A stretch of DNA of 60,489 nt from Actinomycetes bacterium (GCA_022599915.1 JAHZLH010000002.1:1-60489); one strand, 5' to 3'. Shown: positions 1 to 9,922, numbered from the stretch's first letter. The notes: generated by a model not told the origin, from the letters alone. Numbers and translations: made by a program.

Positions 1-947
1 CGGGCCGTCAACGCGATCACCCAGCCCCGCCACAACACCACCGCGAGCAGTCCGATGACCAGCAGGATGCCTAGCAGCCCGGCTTCCTCCCCCACTACGC
101 TCAGGATGAAGTCAGAGTCACTGACCGGGACAAAGTCGCCTTGGGTTTGTGGGCCGGCGAACAGGCCTTGGCCGGTCAGCCCACCAGAGCCAATCGCCAC
201 CCGCGATTGCAGCGCGTTCAACCCGAACCCGGTCGGATCCGCTTCCGGGTCCAGGAACGCCAACAGCCGTTGCATCTGGTAGTCGGCCAACAGGCCAGCA
301 GACACCGCCACCACTGCGACCGCTGCGCCAGCGGCAGCCAGTCCGGTCAACCAGCGCCACGACACGCCAGCCACCAGCAACACCGCGGCCACAATGGCGG
401 TGATGACTAACGCTGAACCGGTGTCGTTGCCAATCAACACCAGCGCGATCGGTGCCGCCGCGAGCGCAAGCGCTTGCACCACTGACCGGTTGTCCGGAGC
501 CGCACTGTCCCGCCCACCAGCCAAAGTAACCGCCAACGCCAGCACCAAACCCAACTTGGCGAACTCGGACGGCTGCAACGTGAATCCCAGCGGCAGCGCC
601 ACCCAGGCGCGCGCCCCGGCGATCTCGACCCCTAACGGGGAGAACGCCAACAACACGAAACCCAGCGACGCCAGATACAGCGCCGGCGCCCAGGCCCGCA
701 GCGAGCGGGGCTCCACCCGCGACACCAGGTAACACACCACCAATGCCGCCAGCAGCGACAGCACTTGTCGCCGACCCAACCCGGCACCGCCGGCCGAGGC
801 CACGAACAACGAACCGATCAGTGACAACACCAACGAAGCTCCGGTGAGCACTGGGTCCCACCCGGTCAACCTGCCGCGGGAACGCGACCGCCGCCGGCGA
901 GGATCTGCTGCCGAACTAGGGGAGTTGGGGCCATCGAGCAACGTCAT
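1..947 (-). CDS. rodA: RodA, SEDS-family peptidoglycan glycosyltransferase (3' end cut off by window edge)
   Basis: Integral membrane glycan polymerase that works with PBP2 to make lateral cell wall during elongation. The gene reads from an ATG at 947 and is still open at base 1, giving about 315 of the usual ~400 residues. A short Arg-rich cytoplasmic N-terminus (RRRRSRSRGR) is followed by many hydrophobic segments. SEDS hallmarks are visible: LQPSEFAKLG in the middle, then QSRVAIGSGGLTGQG and the extracellular-loop DSDFILSVVGEEAG block that holds the essential Asp region. Its ATG overlaps the mrdA TGA by 4 bp (ATGA), so translation is probably coupled. Distinguishing RodA from FtsW rests on the neighbours (mrdA and mreBCD), which is the standard rod context. 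Confidence 0.93.
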   Translation of the reverse strand, partial: MTLLDGPNSPSSAADPRRRRSRSRGRLTGWDPVLTGASLVLSLIGSLFVASAGGAGLGRRQVLSLLAALVVCYLVSRVEPRSLRAWAPALYLASLGFVLLAFSPLGVEIAGARAWVALPLGFTLQPSEFAKLGLVLALAVTLAGGRDSAAPDNRSVVQALALAAAPIALVLIGNDTGSALVITAIVAAVLLVAGVSWRWLTGLAAAGAAVAVVAVSAGLLADYQMQRLLAFLDPEADPTGFGLNALQSRVAIGSGGLTGQGLFAGPQTQGDFVPVSDSDFILSVVGEEAGLLGILLVIGLLAVVLWRGWVIALTA

Positions 948-2995
948 TGCCGCACCCCGGAAATCTTGGGAATGTCTTGCTCAGGTCCCCGACGCGGGAA
1001 CACTGGTTTGCTGCCAACGCCAAACAACGATTCGTAAATGCCACGCGCTGCCGGTGCGGCGTTCTCTCCGCCAGTGCCACCTTCGGTGATCATCACCACC
1101 ACGACGTACTGGGGGTCTTGGGCGGGAGCGAACGAGGCGAACCAGGAGGTGGACTGTTTCCCTTCGATCTGCGCCGAGCCAGTTTTGCCGGCAACCGGGA
1201 ACCGTTGCAATGGGAACCCACTGAACGCTTCGGCAGCGGTTCCGGACTGGGGCACGCCAGTCATCGCGGAACGCAGGAACTTCAATGTGCGCTGCGGCAC
1301 CTTCACCTGACCGTGATCCCGCGGTGAGATGTCGCGCACTACCTCGCCTTGCTGATCCACCACCGCGCGGGCCGCTGCCGGCACCACCAGGGTGCCACCG
1401 TTGCCGATGGCGGCGTAGGCAGCCGCCATCTGAATGGGAGTGACGGTAGTCAAGCCCTGACCGATGGCGGCGTTGATCGCATCCCCTTGCCGCCAGCGTT
1501 GACCGGACTTACAGTTCTCCCGATCCAACGCGGTGTAGTAGCGGGCCAACGCCGGATCGGTGCGCCGCAGTTTCGGGTACCCCCGCTTAGCGGCTGCACA
1601 CCAGGCGTCTTTGCGTTCCTGCCACAGGTCGTATTTGGCGGCTGGACTGGCGACGCTGCCGGTCGCTTCCCCGGGCAGGTCAATGCCGGTGAGTTTCCCC
1701 AAACCGAAGGTCTTGGCGGCGCGGGCAATCGGATCCACTTCATCGCTGCCGGCTCGTTCGCCGCCGCCCTTACGCCACAACCGATCACCAGCCCGGTAAA
1801 ACACGGTGTTGCAGGAGACCTCAATGGCACGACGCAACGAGATGTAGCCGTAGGCCTCACTGTTGAAGTTGGTGAACTTGCGACCACCGGCCTGATACGA
1901 GGCAGGACAGTCGTAGCTGTCGGTCAGCGAGTAGCCGCTGCGTTGCATCGCGGCAACAGTGATCGGTTTGAAGATCGAGCCCGGCGGCAGTTGCCCCTGC
2001 ACCGAATAGTCGACCAGCGCTCCGGCTCGTGACAGTTCTCGGTAGTCCTCGGTGGCGATTCCGCCCACCCAGTCACGCGGGTCGTAGTCCGGTTGTGACG
2101 AGATCGCCAGGATCCGGCCGGTATCCGCAGCCAACACCACCGCAGCACCGGTGGCTTTGCGGCTGCCGGTGCGAGCCAGCGCGTTAGCGAGTTCGCGTTC
2201 CACTCGTTGTTGCAGGTCCACATTGATGCTGGTGACCAAGTTATTGCCGGGGACGGCTAGTTCCACCTGCTCCTCGCCCACCGCCTGACCGCTGGTGTCT
2301 ACGACCACGCGCCGCTCACCGGGGACGCCGCGCAAGTCAGCGTCGTACTGTTGCTCCAAACCGCTGCGGCCGATCCGGTCTGCTGAGGTCAACGTGTAAC
2401 CCGCAGCCTCGGCGGCAGTCATATCTTCCGGGCTGGCCTCCCCCAAATGACCGAGCAGGTGACCGGCGGTGACGCCCGTGAACGGGTAGCTGCGGCGAAC
2501 GGTAGCCACCACCCGCAGCCCGGGGTAGCGCTGCGGGTTCTCAGCGATACCGAGCAGGTGCTGCTCATCACCGCTGCCGCTGGCGATGACCACTGCCGCC
2601 GCAGGGCTTCCATCGTCGCAGATGGGTCGCGGCGGAGCATCCGGTTCGACGCAGGAAATCAGCCGCCGCTTCACCTGCGAGCGGGTCATCCCCAACGCGG
2701 TTGCTGCCTCCGCCAGCATCGCCGCACCCTCGTCCGGCTGCTCAGCGAGAGCCTGCCGATCCACGGCCAACGCAGCCTGCGGACTGTTCCCCACCAGCGG
2801 TTTACCGGACATGTCCACGATCAGGCCGCGGGGGGCGGGGTCCGGCAACTGCCGGGTGCGGGCGGTTTCGGCAGCACCGGCGAGGTCAGGCCCGCGCACC
2901 AGGGTCAGTTGCACCGCCCGCAGCGCCAGCGCAGCCAACAGGGCAGCCAGCAGCACACCCAGGATCAGCAGTCGAGTATTTGATCGGGCCAGCAC
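944..2995 (-). CDS. mrdA: Penicillin-binding protein 2 (class B transpeptidase)
   Basis: Cross-links peptidoglycan during elongation as the partner of RodA. The 683-residue protein has a single N-terminal membrane anchor (about residues 8-27), a PBP dimer/pedestal region, and a C-terminal transpeptidase domain. The three active-site motifs are intact: SIFK with Ser340 and Lys343, SCN at 394-396, and KTG at 604-606. Length fits the PBP2/MrdA family. It lies 3 bp after mreD and overlaps rodA by 4 bp, so all five wall genes look co-transcribed from upstream of mreB. Four Cys residues (115, 126, 466, 495) lie in the periplasmic part and might form disulfides; this is inference. Confidence 0.95.
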   Translation of the reverse strand: MLARSNTRLLILGVLLAALLAALALRAVQLTLVRGPDLAGAAETARTRQLPDPAPRGLIVDMSGKPLVGNSPQAALAVDRQALAEQPDEGAAMLAEAATALGMTRSQVKRRLISCVEPDAPPRPICDDGSPAAAVVIASGSGDEQHLLGIAENPQRYPGLRVVATVRRSYPFTGVTAGHLLGHLGEASPEDMTAAEAAGYTLTSADRIGRSGLEQQYDADLRGVPGERRVVVDTSGQAVGEEQVELAVPGNNLVTSINVDLQQRVERELANALARTGSRKATGAAVVLAADTGRILAISSQPDYDPRDWVGGIATEDYRELSRAGALVDYSVQGQLPPGSIFKPITVAAMQRSGYSLTDSYDCPASYQAGGRKFTNFNSEAYGYISLRRAIEVSCNTVFYRAGDRLWRKGGGERAGSDEVDPIARAAKTFGLGKLTGIDLPGEATGSVASPAAKYDLWQERKDAWCAAAKRGYPKLRRTDPALARYYTALDRENCKSGQRWRQGDAINAAIGQGLTTVTPIQMAAAYAAIGNGGTLVVPAAARAVVDQQGEVVRDISPRDHGQVKVPQRTLKFLRSAMTGVPQSGTAAEAFSGFPLQRFPVAGKTGSAQIEGKQSTSWFASFAPAQDPQYVVVVMITEGGTGGENAAPAARGIYESLFGVGSKPVFPRRGPEQDIPKISGVRQ

Positions 2996-2998
2996 AGG

Positions 2999-3529
2999 TC
3001 ACCCCGTCGGCACTGCTGGTCGGCGGCGCGACCGGCGCCCGGGGACGAAACGACGCAGCAGCCACGCCACCGCCGGGGCCAGCGCTAACCCGACGACCGT
3101 GACCCCGACGACGAACCAGAGCAACCAACTCGCCGGTGCTACTGGATCACCGAGTAACCAGAACAACGCTTGCACCAGCAGCCAGGTGAGTGCGGCGATC
3201 CCGGCCAGTAGCCCGGCGACTTGCGCCGGTGCTAACCCGCGCGGATCGGGAACTCGACCCGCGAGCGTTCCCGCCACCAACAGCGCCAAGGCCGAGACGC
3301 CCAAGGTCGTCGCGGCGGGCGGGAAAACGTCGAGCAGTAGACCGGCACTGAAACCGGCCACCGCCCCGGACGTGCTGCCACCGGCGAGGCCGATCGCGAT
3401 CACCATCGCCAGCGCAATGCCGACCGGTGGGCCGGGCAGCGGCAGCCGGGCCGCCAGCAGAGTTTGCGCCAACACGGCCGCGACCACCAACAGACCCATG
3501 GTCAGGTACTGGTATTGCCGGGGAGTCAC
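2999..3529 (-). CDS. mreD: MreD, rod-shape-determining membrane protein
   Basis: Small polytopic inner-membrane protein of the elongasome, thought to link MreC, MreB and the RodA/PBP2 synthase. The 176 residues are almost all hydrophobic, with about five to six membrane segments and an Arg-rich C-terminus (LLRRFVPGRRSRRRPA). The segment GGSTSGAVAGFSAGLLLD is typical of the family, which is poorly conserved, so position between mreC and mrdA carries much of the assignment. Its start overlaps the mreC stop by 4 bp. Confidence 0.88.
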   Translation of the reverse strand: MTPRQYQYLTMGLLVVAAVLAQTLLAARLPLPGPPVGIALAMVIAIGLAGGSTSGAVAGFSAGLLLDVFPPAATTLGVSALALLVAGTLAGRVPDPRGLAPAQVAGLLAGIAALTWLLVQALFWLLGDPVAPASWLLWFVVGVTVVGLALAPAVAWLLRRFVPGRRSRRRPAVPTG

Positions 3530-4410
3530 TGCGCCTCCCCAATCTGTTGGGCGCCGTCACCGTCGGCGAGCAGGATGTTGACTTCGTCCAAGCTGGTCAA
3601 GTCAACGGCGGGGGTGACGGTAATGCTGCGGTCCAGCGAACCAGGCTCTCCAGTCACGGTGCCGACCGACCCCGCTGCTAGTCCGGGTGGGAACGGGCGC
3701 CCTCCGGGTGACCCGACGGTGACGAGACGTTGGTCGGGTTTGATTTGCACCAGCGGGTCGAACAGTTCCAACTGCAGCTCGGCGCCTTGGGTAGCACCGG
3801 AGACCAGTGCGAGTTCGCGGGAGTCGCGCACACGCACCGCCACCTGACTGTCGGCATCGTTGATGAGTTGCACCGTGGCAGTGCTGCGGCTGACGTCGGT
3901 CACCCGACCGACCAGGGCACCGCCGGACAGGACCGCGGTGTCGGCAACGACGCCGTCGTTTCGGCCAGCACCAACGGTGATCCGGGTGCGGGAATACGCC
4001 GGGCCGGCCGCCACCACCGCTGCCGTCACCGTCGCCAACTGCTCCGGGGCCGGGCTATCGCGTCGCGCCAACTGCTCTTCCTGCTGGTCCAACCGCAGCA
4101 GCAGTTCCGCTTCCCGCCGCTGCGCGGCCGCCAGTTCCTGCTGTACCTGTTCTGGATTTTGCCGCTGGGCTGCCAGGTCGGGCACCGCACCCAGTGCGGA
4201 ATCAGCCCAACTTTGCAGCGGTCCGCCGACCGCCATCCCCGCTTGCCGCAAATAGCCGGTGGCGCTGCCTTGTAAGTCCAACAACATCAGCGACACCGCA
4301 ACTAGCCCCAAGACCAGCACTGTGACTGCGAGCGGACGTCGGCGTCGCCGGTGCACCGGGGCTGACTCCCGCTGAACTGGCGTGGCCTCGATACCGCCCC
4401 GTACCGCCAC
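3526..4410 (-). CDS. mreC: MreC, rod-shape-determining protein
   Basis: Bitopic scaffold of the elongation machinery that binds PBP2 and stimulates the RodA-PBP2 pair. The 294-residue protein has a basic cytoplasmic tail (HRRRRRP, about residues 20-26), one membrane span (about 28-46), a coiled coil rich in Gln/Glu/Leu (about 78-115), then the two beta-barrel periplasmic domains with the family pattern ITVGAGRNDGV and the Gly-rich VTVGSPGGRPFPPG. It sits 3 bp after mreB and overlaps mreD. Confidence 0.93.
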   Translation of the reverse strand: MAVRGGIEATPVQRESAPVHRRRRRPLAVTVLVLGLVAVSLMLLDLQGSATGYLRQAGMAVGGPLQSWADSALGAVPDLAAQRQNPEQVQQELAAAQRREAELLLRLDQQEEQLARRDSPAPEQLATVTAAVVAAGPAYSRTRITVGAGRNDGVVADTAVLSGGALVGRVTDVSRSTATVQLINDADSQVAVRVRDSRELALVSGATQGAELQLELFDPLVQIKPDQRLVTVGSPGGRPFPPGLAAGSVGTVTGEPGSLDRSITVTPAVDLTSLDEVNILLADGDGAQQIGEAQ

Positions 4411-4413
4411 CGG

Positions 4414-5445
4414 TTACCGCCTCGGCCGGTTCATGAGTAGCGGTTCCAGGGCAGAAAACTCCTCCACACAACGGCCGGCACCTCGCACCACGCAGTACTG
4501 CGGATCGGGGGCGACGCGCACCGGCATCCGAGTTTCGTGGTGCAACCGCTCTGCCAAGCCCGCCAGTTGAGCACCGCCGCCGGTGAGCACGATGCCGCGA
4601 TCCATCACATCACCAGCGAGTTCCGGTGGGGTGCGATCCAGGGTGGTGCGCACCGAATCGATGATGCCGGTCACCGGACCGTCGAGGGCGTCGCGGATGT
4701 CGCGAGCGCTGACCACGACGGTGCGGGGTAGGCCGCTGACGAGGTCTCGACCGCGAATCTCGGCGTCTGGTTCCTCCGGGATCGGGTAGGCCGACCCGAC
4801 GCTGGTTTTAAGTCGCTCGGCGGTCCGCTCCCCCAGCAGCAACGAGTACTCCTTCTTGAAGTACTGGATGATGGCGTCGTCCATGGCGTCGCCACCGACA
4901 CGGGCGGACAGGCTGACCACCACGCCACCGAGGGAGATGACGGCGACCTCGGTGGTGCCACCCCCGATATCGACGACCATGCTGCCCGCTGCCTCGTACA
5001 CCGGCAGACCTGCCCCGATCGCGGCTGCCATCGGCTCTTCGATCAGGAACACTCGACGAGCGCCGGCGGAGTAGCCGGCGTCTTCTACCGCCCGACGTTC
5101 CACTCCGGTGATGCCGGAGGGCACACACACCACGATCCGTGGTTTCGCCAGCGCCCGGCGCGGCTGTGCGCGCTGAATGAAATGACGCAGCATGTCTTCG
5201 GTGGCTTCAAAGTCAGCGATCACGCCTTGGGACAACGGTCGAGTGACCTGCACTTCGCCGGGGGTCCGGCCCAGCATGTCCTTGGCCCGGGCGCCGACCG
5301 CAATCACCGCGCCGGAGGCGTCGTCGAGGGCCACCACGCTGGGCTCGTCGAGGGCGATGCCGCGTCCTTTGACGTAGACGAGCGTGTTGGCGGTGCCGAG
5401 ATCGACCGCGAGATCGCGGCCCATGACGACATTCTCGAAGCCCAT
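4414..5445 (-). CDS. mreB: MreB, bacterial actin homologue
   Basis: Cytoplasmic actin-like ATPase that orients wall synthesis. The nucleotide-binding phosphate-1 loop (VDLGTANTLVYVKG), connect-1, phosphate-2 (DIGGGTTEVAVI) and adenosine motif (LTGGGAQLAGL) are all present. Several in-frame starts exist (5499 TTG, 5475, 5460, 5445, 5424). I chose the ATG at 5445 because it gives 343 residues, the usual family length, and is preceded by GGGG seven bases upstream; this choice is uncertain by up to 18 residues. First gene of the mreBCD-mrdA-rodA run. The 146-bp gap to ndk should carry the promoter. Confidence 0.95.
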   Translation of the reverse strand: MGFENVVMGRDLAVDLGTANTLVYVKGRGIALDEPSVVALDDASGAVIAVGARAKDMLGRTPGEVQVTRPLSQGVIADFEATEDMLRHFIQRAQPRRALAKPRIVVCVPSGITGVERRAVEDAGYSAGARRVFLIEEPMAAAIGAGLPVYEAAGSMVVDIGGGTTEVAVISLGGVVVSLSARVGGDAMDDAIIQYFKKEYSLLLGERTAERLKTSVGSAYPIPEEPDAEIRGRDLVSGLPRTVVVSARDIRDALDGPVTGIIDSVRTTLDRTPPELAGDVMDRGIVLTGGGAQLAGLAERLHHETRMPVRVAPDPQYCVVRGAGRCVEEFSALEPLLMNRPRR

Positions 5446-5591
5446 GGCTACCCCAAACATGTCCACCGTGGACATTTCCCAACGTGTGACGCGCCCCAAC
5501 CCGAAGCGTCAGGCCGCCACTCTACTTCGCGATTCGCCGCAGCGGAAGGAGACTTCCGGACTTCCCGCGAACTTGCTGCCGGACCGTCCCG

Positions 5592-5999
5592 CTACAGGTT
5601 CGGGAAGAAGATCCCGATCTCGCGCGCTGCCGACTCCGGGCTGTCGGAACCGTGCGCCACGTTGAACTGCATTTCGGTGGCAAAATCACCTCGGATGGTG
5701 CCAGGGGCAGCGTCGGCGGGGTTCGTCGCACCCATCATGGTGCGCCACGACGAGATGGCCGCTGGCCCCTCGATGACTCCGGCCACCAACGGCCCGCTGG
5801 TGATGAACTCCACCAACTCACCGAAGAACGGCTTGTCGCGGTGCTCGGCGTAGTGCTCACCGGCGGTTTCGGCGTCGATGGTGCGCAGATCCAGCGCGAC
5901 CAGGGTGAACCCTTTGCGCTCCAGCCGGGCCAGAACCTCCCCCACGAGGCCGCGGGTCACGCCATCAGGCTTGATCAGGATCAGGGTGCGCTCAGTCAT
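5592..5999 (-). CDS. ndk: Nucleoside diphosphate kinase
   Basis: Transfers the gamma-phosphate of ATP to NDPs through a phosphohistidine, balancing cytosolic nucleotide pools. At 135 residues it has the normal length; the active-site block [12 protein letters not shown] holds the catalytic His116, and the N-terminal LILIKPDGV and central [16 protein letters not shown] match the family. Its ATG overlaps the end of the DUF4233 gene by 8 bp, so it belongs to the folC-DUF4233-ndk operon seen in many actinobacteria. Confidence 0.97.
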   Translation of the reverse strand: MTERTLILIKPDGVTRGLVGEVLARLERKGFTLVALDLRTIDAETAGEHYAEHRDKPFFGELVEFITSGPLVAGVIEGPAAISSWRTMMGATNPADAAPGTIRGDFATEMQFNVAHGSDSPESAAREIGIFFPNL

Positions 6000-6405
6000 G
6001 GTTCTCCTCAGTCACGGTGCCGGCATCGCTGGCATTGTTCGGCTCAGCCATTGTGCCGGTAGCGTCGGCTTGGGCTGCGGCCGCCTCTCGTTCTGCCTTG
6101 ATCTGATCGACACGGCCACCTAGTCGTATGCCGGTGAAGTACAGCGCCGCGAAGATCAACGCCATGATCCCCAACATCGGCACCCACAGTCCCGAGATCA
6201 ACGCCACTGCCTGCACCGACCAGCCCAGCCACAGCCCCGCCGGGGTGCGCATCAACGCCAGAGCCGCCAACGTCAGCACGCTGGCAATGGCGAAGATGGT
6301 CCAGGCGGTGTCGGCGGAGACATCGGAGACGTTAATGGCGACCGGGATCGCCAACGCCAACACGATCCATTCGAAGGCAAGAACTGCCGAACACAACACC
6401 CTCAC
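5992..6405 (-). CDS. DUF4233 family membrane protein
   Basis: Function unknown. The 137-residue protein has four predicted membrane segments followed by a charged, Ala/Glu-rich tail. The GTG at 6405 overlaps the folC TGA (GTGA) and is the most likely start, since it gives [15 protein letters not shown] directly at the first membrane span; a longer reading from 6459 would lie inside folC. The family is known from actinobacteria in exactly this place, between folC and ndk, which is the main basis for the name. Confidence 0.8.
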   Translation of the reverse strand: MRVLCSAVLAFEWIVLALAIPVAINVSDVSADTAWTIFAIASVLTLAALALMRTPAGLWLGWSVQAVALISGLWVPMLGIMALIFAALYFTGIRLGGRVDQIKAEREAAAAQADATGTMAEPNNASDAGTVTEENHD

Positions 6406-7739
6406 GGCTGACCCTCCGCCCACACGGCCGCGTCGGCTGCGGTGACCACCGAGCCGCACGCCAGGACGGCACCAGCCCGCTCACGTGCCAACTGCTCCGC
6501 CGACGAGAGGGCTTGCTCCAGCTCCGGGATGATCACCACTCGATCCGAGCCGAAGATTTCGGTTGCCATTTCGCCCACCTGCTCCGCCGATGCCGATCGG
6601 GGGGAACTGTTGCGGGTGGCGACCAGCAGCGGGGCCACTGGTTCTAGCGCCTGCAACATTCCGCGGAGGTCCTTGTCGGCCATCGCCGCGAACACCACGG
6701 TGAGGTCGGTGAAAGTGTAGGAGTCCTGGAGAGCCGCCGCGAGAACGTGTGCCGCGGCCGGGTTGTGAGCGGAGTCCACCAAGATGGTGGGGTTGCGGTG
6801 CACGGCCTCCAGCCGACCTGGGCTGGTGACGCCGCCGAGGCTGGCTGCTACCTCCCCGGACAGTGGCAACCCCTCAACCAGTAACGCTTCGACCGCCGCC
6901 AACGCCACCGCCGCGTTCTCGGCCTGATGCTGACCAATCACCGGCAGGAAGATCTCCGGGTAGCGACCTTCGACACCAAACAGGTCCAAAACCTGACCAC
7001 CGAGAGCGACCGCGCGCGAATCGATGCCGAAATCTTCGCCGAAGACCCGCATCTGGGCGCCTACTTCTTCACAGCGTTCCCGCACGACTGCCAACGCTTC
7101 CGGCTGCTGCGGGCCGACGACCGCGATCGCGCCAGGTTTGATGATCGCCGCTTTCTCCGCGGCGATAGCGGTGATGGTGTCCCCCAAGATGCCGACGTGG
7201 TCGAGGTCGATGGGGGTGATCACCGCGACTCGCCCGTCGGCCACGTTGGTGGCGTCCCAGCGACCGCCCAGTCCCACCTCCAATACCGCCACGTCCACTG
7301 GCGCGTCCGCGAAGGCCGCGAAGGCCACACAGGTCAACGCTTCAAAAAAAGTCAAAGGCGGTTGTCCCGCCTCTTCTTCTCGCTGGTCGATGATGTCCAG
7401 CAGCGGCCGGATTTCTTCATACGCAGCGACCAAGGCCGCTGCACTGATGTCTTCGTTGTCCAGACAGATCCGCTCGGTGACGGACCGCAAGTGTGGGCTG
7501 GTGAACCGGCCGGTGCGAATCCCGGCTGCGGTTAGTAACTGGTCAACCATGCGACTAGTCGAGGTTTTGCCATTAGTGCCGGCCACGTGCAGAACCTGCA
7601 TCGTGCGTTGCGGGTCACCCATGAGTTCCAGCACGGCCGCGACTCGGTCCAAGGTGGGAACCGGGTCGGTTTCCGGTTGCCGGTCCAATAACTCGTCGAG
7701 GATGTCATCGAGTTCGGGTAACTCTGCTTGTTCCAGCAC
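6402..7739 (-). CDS. folC: Folylpolyglutamate synthase / dihydrofolate synthase
   Basis: Mur-ligase family enzyme that adds glutamate to dihydropteroate and to folates in the cytosol. The 445-residue protein has the ATP loop GTNGKTS (54-60), the SPHLRSVTERI segment, the central DLDHVGILGDT signature, and the Mur-ligase C-terminal motif LVDSAHNPAAA. The GTG start is preceded by a TAGACT box only 6 nt away and has no useful Shine-Dalgarno spacing (GGAG abuts the start), so a leaderless mRNA is likely. In many actinobacteria valS lies directly upstream of folC; here an unrelated plus-strand gene intervenes and valS points away. Confidence 0.95.
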   Translation of the reverse strand: MLEQAELPELDDILDELLDRQPETDPVPTLDRVAAVLELMGDPQRTMQVLHVAGTNGKTSTSRMVDQLLTAAGIRTGRFTSPHLRSVTERICLDNEDISAAALVAAYEEIRPLLDIIDQREEEAGQPPLTFFEALTCVAFAAFADAPVDVAVLEVGLGGRWDATNVADGRVAVITPIDLDHVGILGDTITAIAAEKAAIIKPGAIAVVGPQQPEALAVVRERCEEVGAQMRVFGEDFGIDSRAVALGGQVLDLFGVEGRYPEIFLPVIGQHQAENAAVALAAVEALLVEGLPLSGEVAASLGGVTSPGRLEAVHRNPTILVDSAHNPAAAHVLAAALQDSYTFTDLTVVFAAMADKDLRGMLQALEPVAPLLVATRNSSPRSASAEQVGEMATEIFGSDRVVIIPELEQALSSAEQLARERAGAVLACGSVVTAADAAVWAEGQP

Positions 7740-7745
7740 CTCCGA

Positions 7746-7751
7746 AGTCTA
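7746..7751 (-). promoter_or_regulatory. Putative -10 box (TAGACT) for leaderless folC
   Basis: TAGACT on the minus strand ends 6 nt before the folC GTG, the distance at which transcription normally starts, so the mRNA could begin at the start codon. No clear -35 is seen. Confidence 0.45.
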
Positions 7752-7861
7752 TGCCACCGGCAGGTCAACGGCCGATTTGTACCTCCGCACCCGCCGCGGC
7801 ATAGCCAGAGTTGGCAATCGGGATGCAATCAAGGGCCCGGTTGCAGCAGGATTCCGGTGTG

Positions 7862-9922
7862 ATGCAGTACGTGGGCGCCATCGCCCACAACGTCTTCCAC
7901 GTCGACCGGGCCCGGTTCCGCCGATGGTCGGCGCTGCGGCGTGCTGTCATGGTGATGGCCATCCTGATCACGGTCAGTGTGATCGCCAACCCGCAGCTGG
8001 GAAGTCTGGCCGCCTCGATGGGGCTGTTTGTGGGTTTACAAGACCGCGCTACTGACCCACCGGCTTTCACGGTGAAGATCATGGTGCTGGAAACGGCTGC
8101 CATCACCGTGGTGGTCGCGGCGGCTGCGGTGACGACTGGACCGGCCGTTCCGGCGGTACTGATCGTGTTGGCTGCCTATGCCGCAGGTGCGCTGGCTGGC
8201 CGGCAGCCGGCGTTGAGCCGGCTGTTCGCCGACATCGTGACCATGACGGCCTTTCTGGCATTAACCGAAAGTCAGGGGTACTTGGACTTGTGGGCAGTTC
8301 CAATCCTGCTGGCGGCTGGCCTTTCCCAGGCGTTGTTTACCTGGCTGGCTTCCCCCTGGCAGGCGGATCTGGTGGAACGTCGCCCGCTCGCTACCGCGAT
8401 GCGGCGAGTAGCCGATCACTTGGCGGACGCCACCGAGCGCAGCAAATCCGGAACCGGACAGGCGGCGGAGAATGCGCTGGCGGAAGCAGACCGGGCGCTG
8501 CGGCGGTCGGACTTGGGCCGGGAACGCAGTTTTGAACTCCATGAATTACTGCTGCAAACGGAAGCGCTACGACAGGAAGCTTCCGCGATCCGGGCGCAAA
8601 CTCTTTTCGCCACCGACTCTCCGCGGGGCAAGGGCCTTACCGAAGCGATCGACACCTCGGTCGCGCTGCTAGATGCGGTAGCGACGCTGCTGGAACGGAC
8701 TGGGGCCAGCCCCCGGGTGCGGACCCAGGTGCAGCGGCAGTTGCGCGAGATCGCAGCGGAGCGAGAGCGAGCCGCACGCATGGTCGCCGATGACTCCTAC
8801 TCACTCCTGGCTCGGTCGGTGGCGATGGAAGCCCGCGACATCGCCATCCATGTCGAGCGACTGACGCAAGCCCGACTGCAACGGACGCGAGAGGTGGAAC
8901 CGGTCTTTACCGGCATGCGCGAACTGTTCCGACCGCATCGGTGGGACATCAAAAGCGGGATGCGACTCGCTTTTGCCGCTGTTGCTGGTCTGGCCATCGC
9001 GCAACTACTCGATCTGACCTACGGGTACTGGGTGGCGGCCACGGCGGTCGCCCTACTGCGTCCCGCACAAAGTGCCGTCAGTGCCGAAACCATTGCGCGA
9101 GCACTCGGTACTGCGGCTGCGGTTGCAGTGGTCGTTCCGATGGTGTTAATCGCTAACGACCGAACCACGATCGCTTTGGTCTTCGTCGCCCTGCTCACGA
9201 TTTCGGTGTTCATCGTGGTGTCAGCCAATGCTGGCCTCTACGCAATGGCCATGGCGTCGTGGGTGGTGTTGACCAAGTCGCTGGCCGCTAGCGGTGGGCT
9301 CAGTGCCCAACAAGTCGTGCTGGATCGGTTCCTGGACACCTTGATCGGCTGTGCGCTGGTGATCGTGCTGGTGTTGCTCGTGCCGCTGGGATCCCCGAAT
9401 AGCCTGCGACGGGAACTGCGCGACTACGCCGACGCAGTATCGGTATGGCTTAGTTCGTTGGCGGATCTCGTGGGCGGGCGATCCGCCGGTGCGGCGGCCG
9501 CGGCACGCCGGGCCCATCATCGGCTGCGGGACTACCGGGTTCCAGTGCAACATCACCTCCACGTTCTCGAACTCGATCCGCTGGGACCGGGGTTCGCTAA
9601 GACCGACGGGCAACGAATGTTCACACGGATTCACAGCGTTGAACGGGCTGCCGGTGCAGCAGCGACGCTGATGCGGGATGGCACTGACCACTCTCGTCGC
9701 GGCCAGCACTTGGCCGAGCAGGCCACCGCCGACATGCACACAACTGCGAAACTCCTGGCTGGTGGTACCGCCACGAATCCCAGCCAACTAGAGCCGTGGC
9801 ATGAGGACCCCGACTCACCCAGCGGACCGCTAGGTGACCTGCTGTTGGTCGTGGCGCGGGAGTCTCGGGGCGCCGCCCTCACCGCAGCAGAACTGTCCAG
9901 CAAATATTCGCTGCCGAACTAG
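7862..9922 (+). CDS. FUSC-family (fusaric acid resistance-like) membrane protein
   Basis: Probable aromatic-acid/amphiphile efflux-type protein of the FUSC family; substrate unknown. The ~686-residue protein shows two halves: an N-terminal set of about six membrane segments (to residue ~170), a long charged cytoplasmic helical region (about 170-360), then a second set of about six segments with a FUSC-like stretch, FAAVAGLAIAQLLDLTYGYW, and a C-terminal soluble tail. This is the usual two-block layout. Start chosen at ATG 7862; an upstream in-frame ATG at 7811 would add 17 residues that look unlike protein. It stands alone between the divergent folC and the co-directional valS. Confidence 0.75.
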   Translation: MQYVGAIAHNVFHVDRARFRRWSALRRAVMVMAILITVSVIANPQLGSLAASMGLFVGLQDRATDPPAFTVKIMVLETAAITVVVAAAAVTTGPAVPAVLIVLAAYAAGALAGRQPALSRLFADIVTMTAFLALTESQGYLDLWAVPILLAAGLSQALFTWLASPWQADLVERRPLATAMRRVADHLADATERSKSGTGQAAENALAEADRALRRSDLGRERSFELHELLLQTEALRQEASAIRAQTLFATDSPRGKGLTEAIDTSVALLDAVATLLERTGASPRVRTQVQRQLREIAAERERAARMVADDSYSLLARSVAMEARDIAIHVERLTQARLQRTREVEPVFTGMRELFRPHRWDIKSGMRLAFAAVAGLAIAQLLDLTYGYWVAATAVALLRPAQSAVSAETIARALGTAAAVAVVVPMVLIANDRTTIALVFVALLTISVFIVVSANAGLYAMAMASWVVLTKSLAASGGLSAQQVVLDRFLDTLIGCALVIVLVLLVPLGSPNSLRRELRDYADAVSVWLSSLADLVGGRSAGAAAAARRAHHRLRDYRVPVQHHLHVLELDPLGPGFAKTDGQRMFTRIHSVERAAGAAATLMRDGTDHSRRGQHLAEQATADMHTTAKLLAGGTATNPSQLEPWHEDPDSPSGPLGDLLLVVARESRGAALTAAELSSKYSLPN

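Noticed and set aside
118-861. Long open frame on the minus strand inside rodA
   Set aside because: The RodA frame explains the region with clear SEDS motifs; this Gly/Arg/Val-rich frame is a GC-rich shadow.
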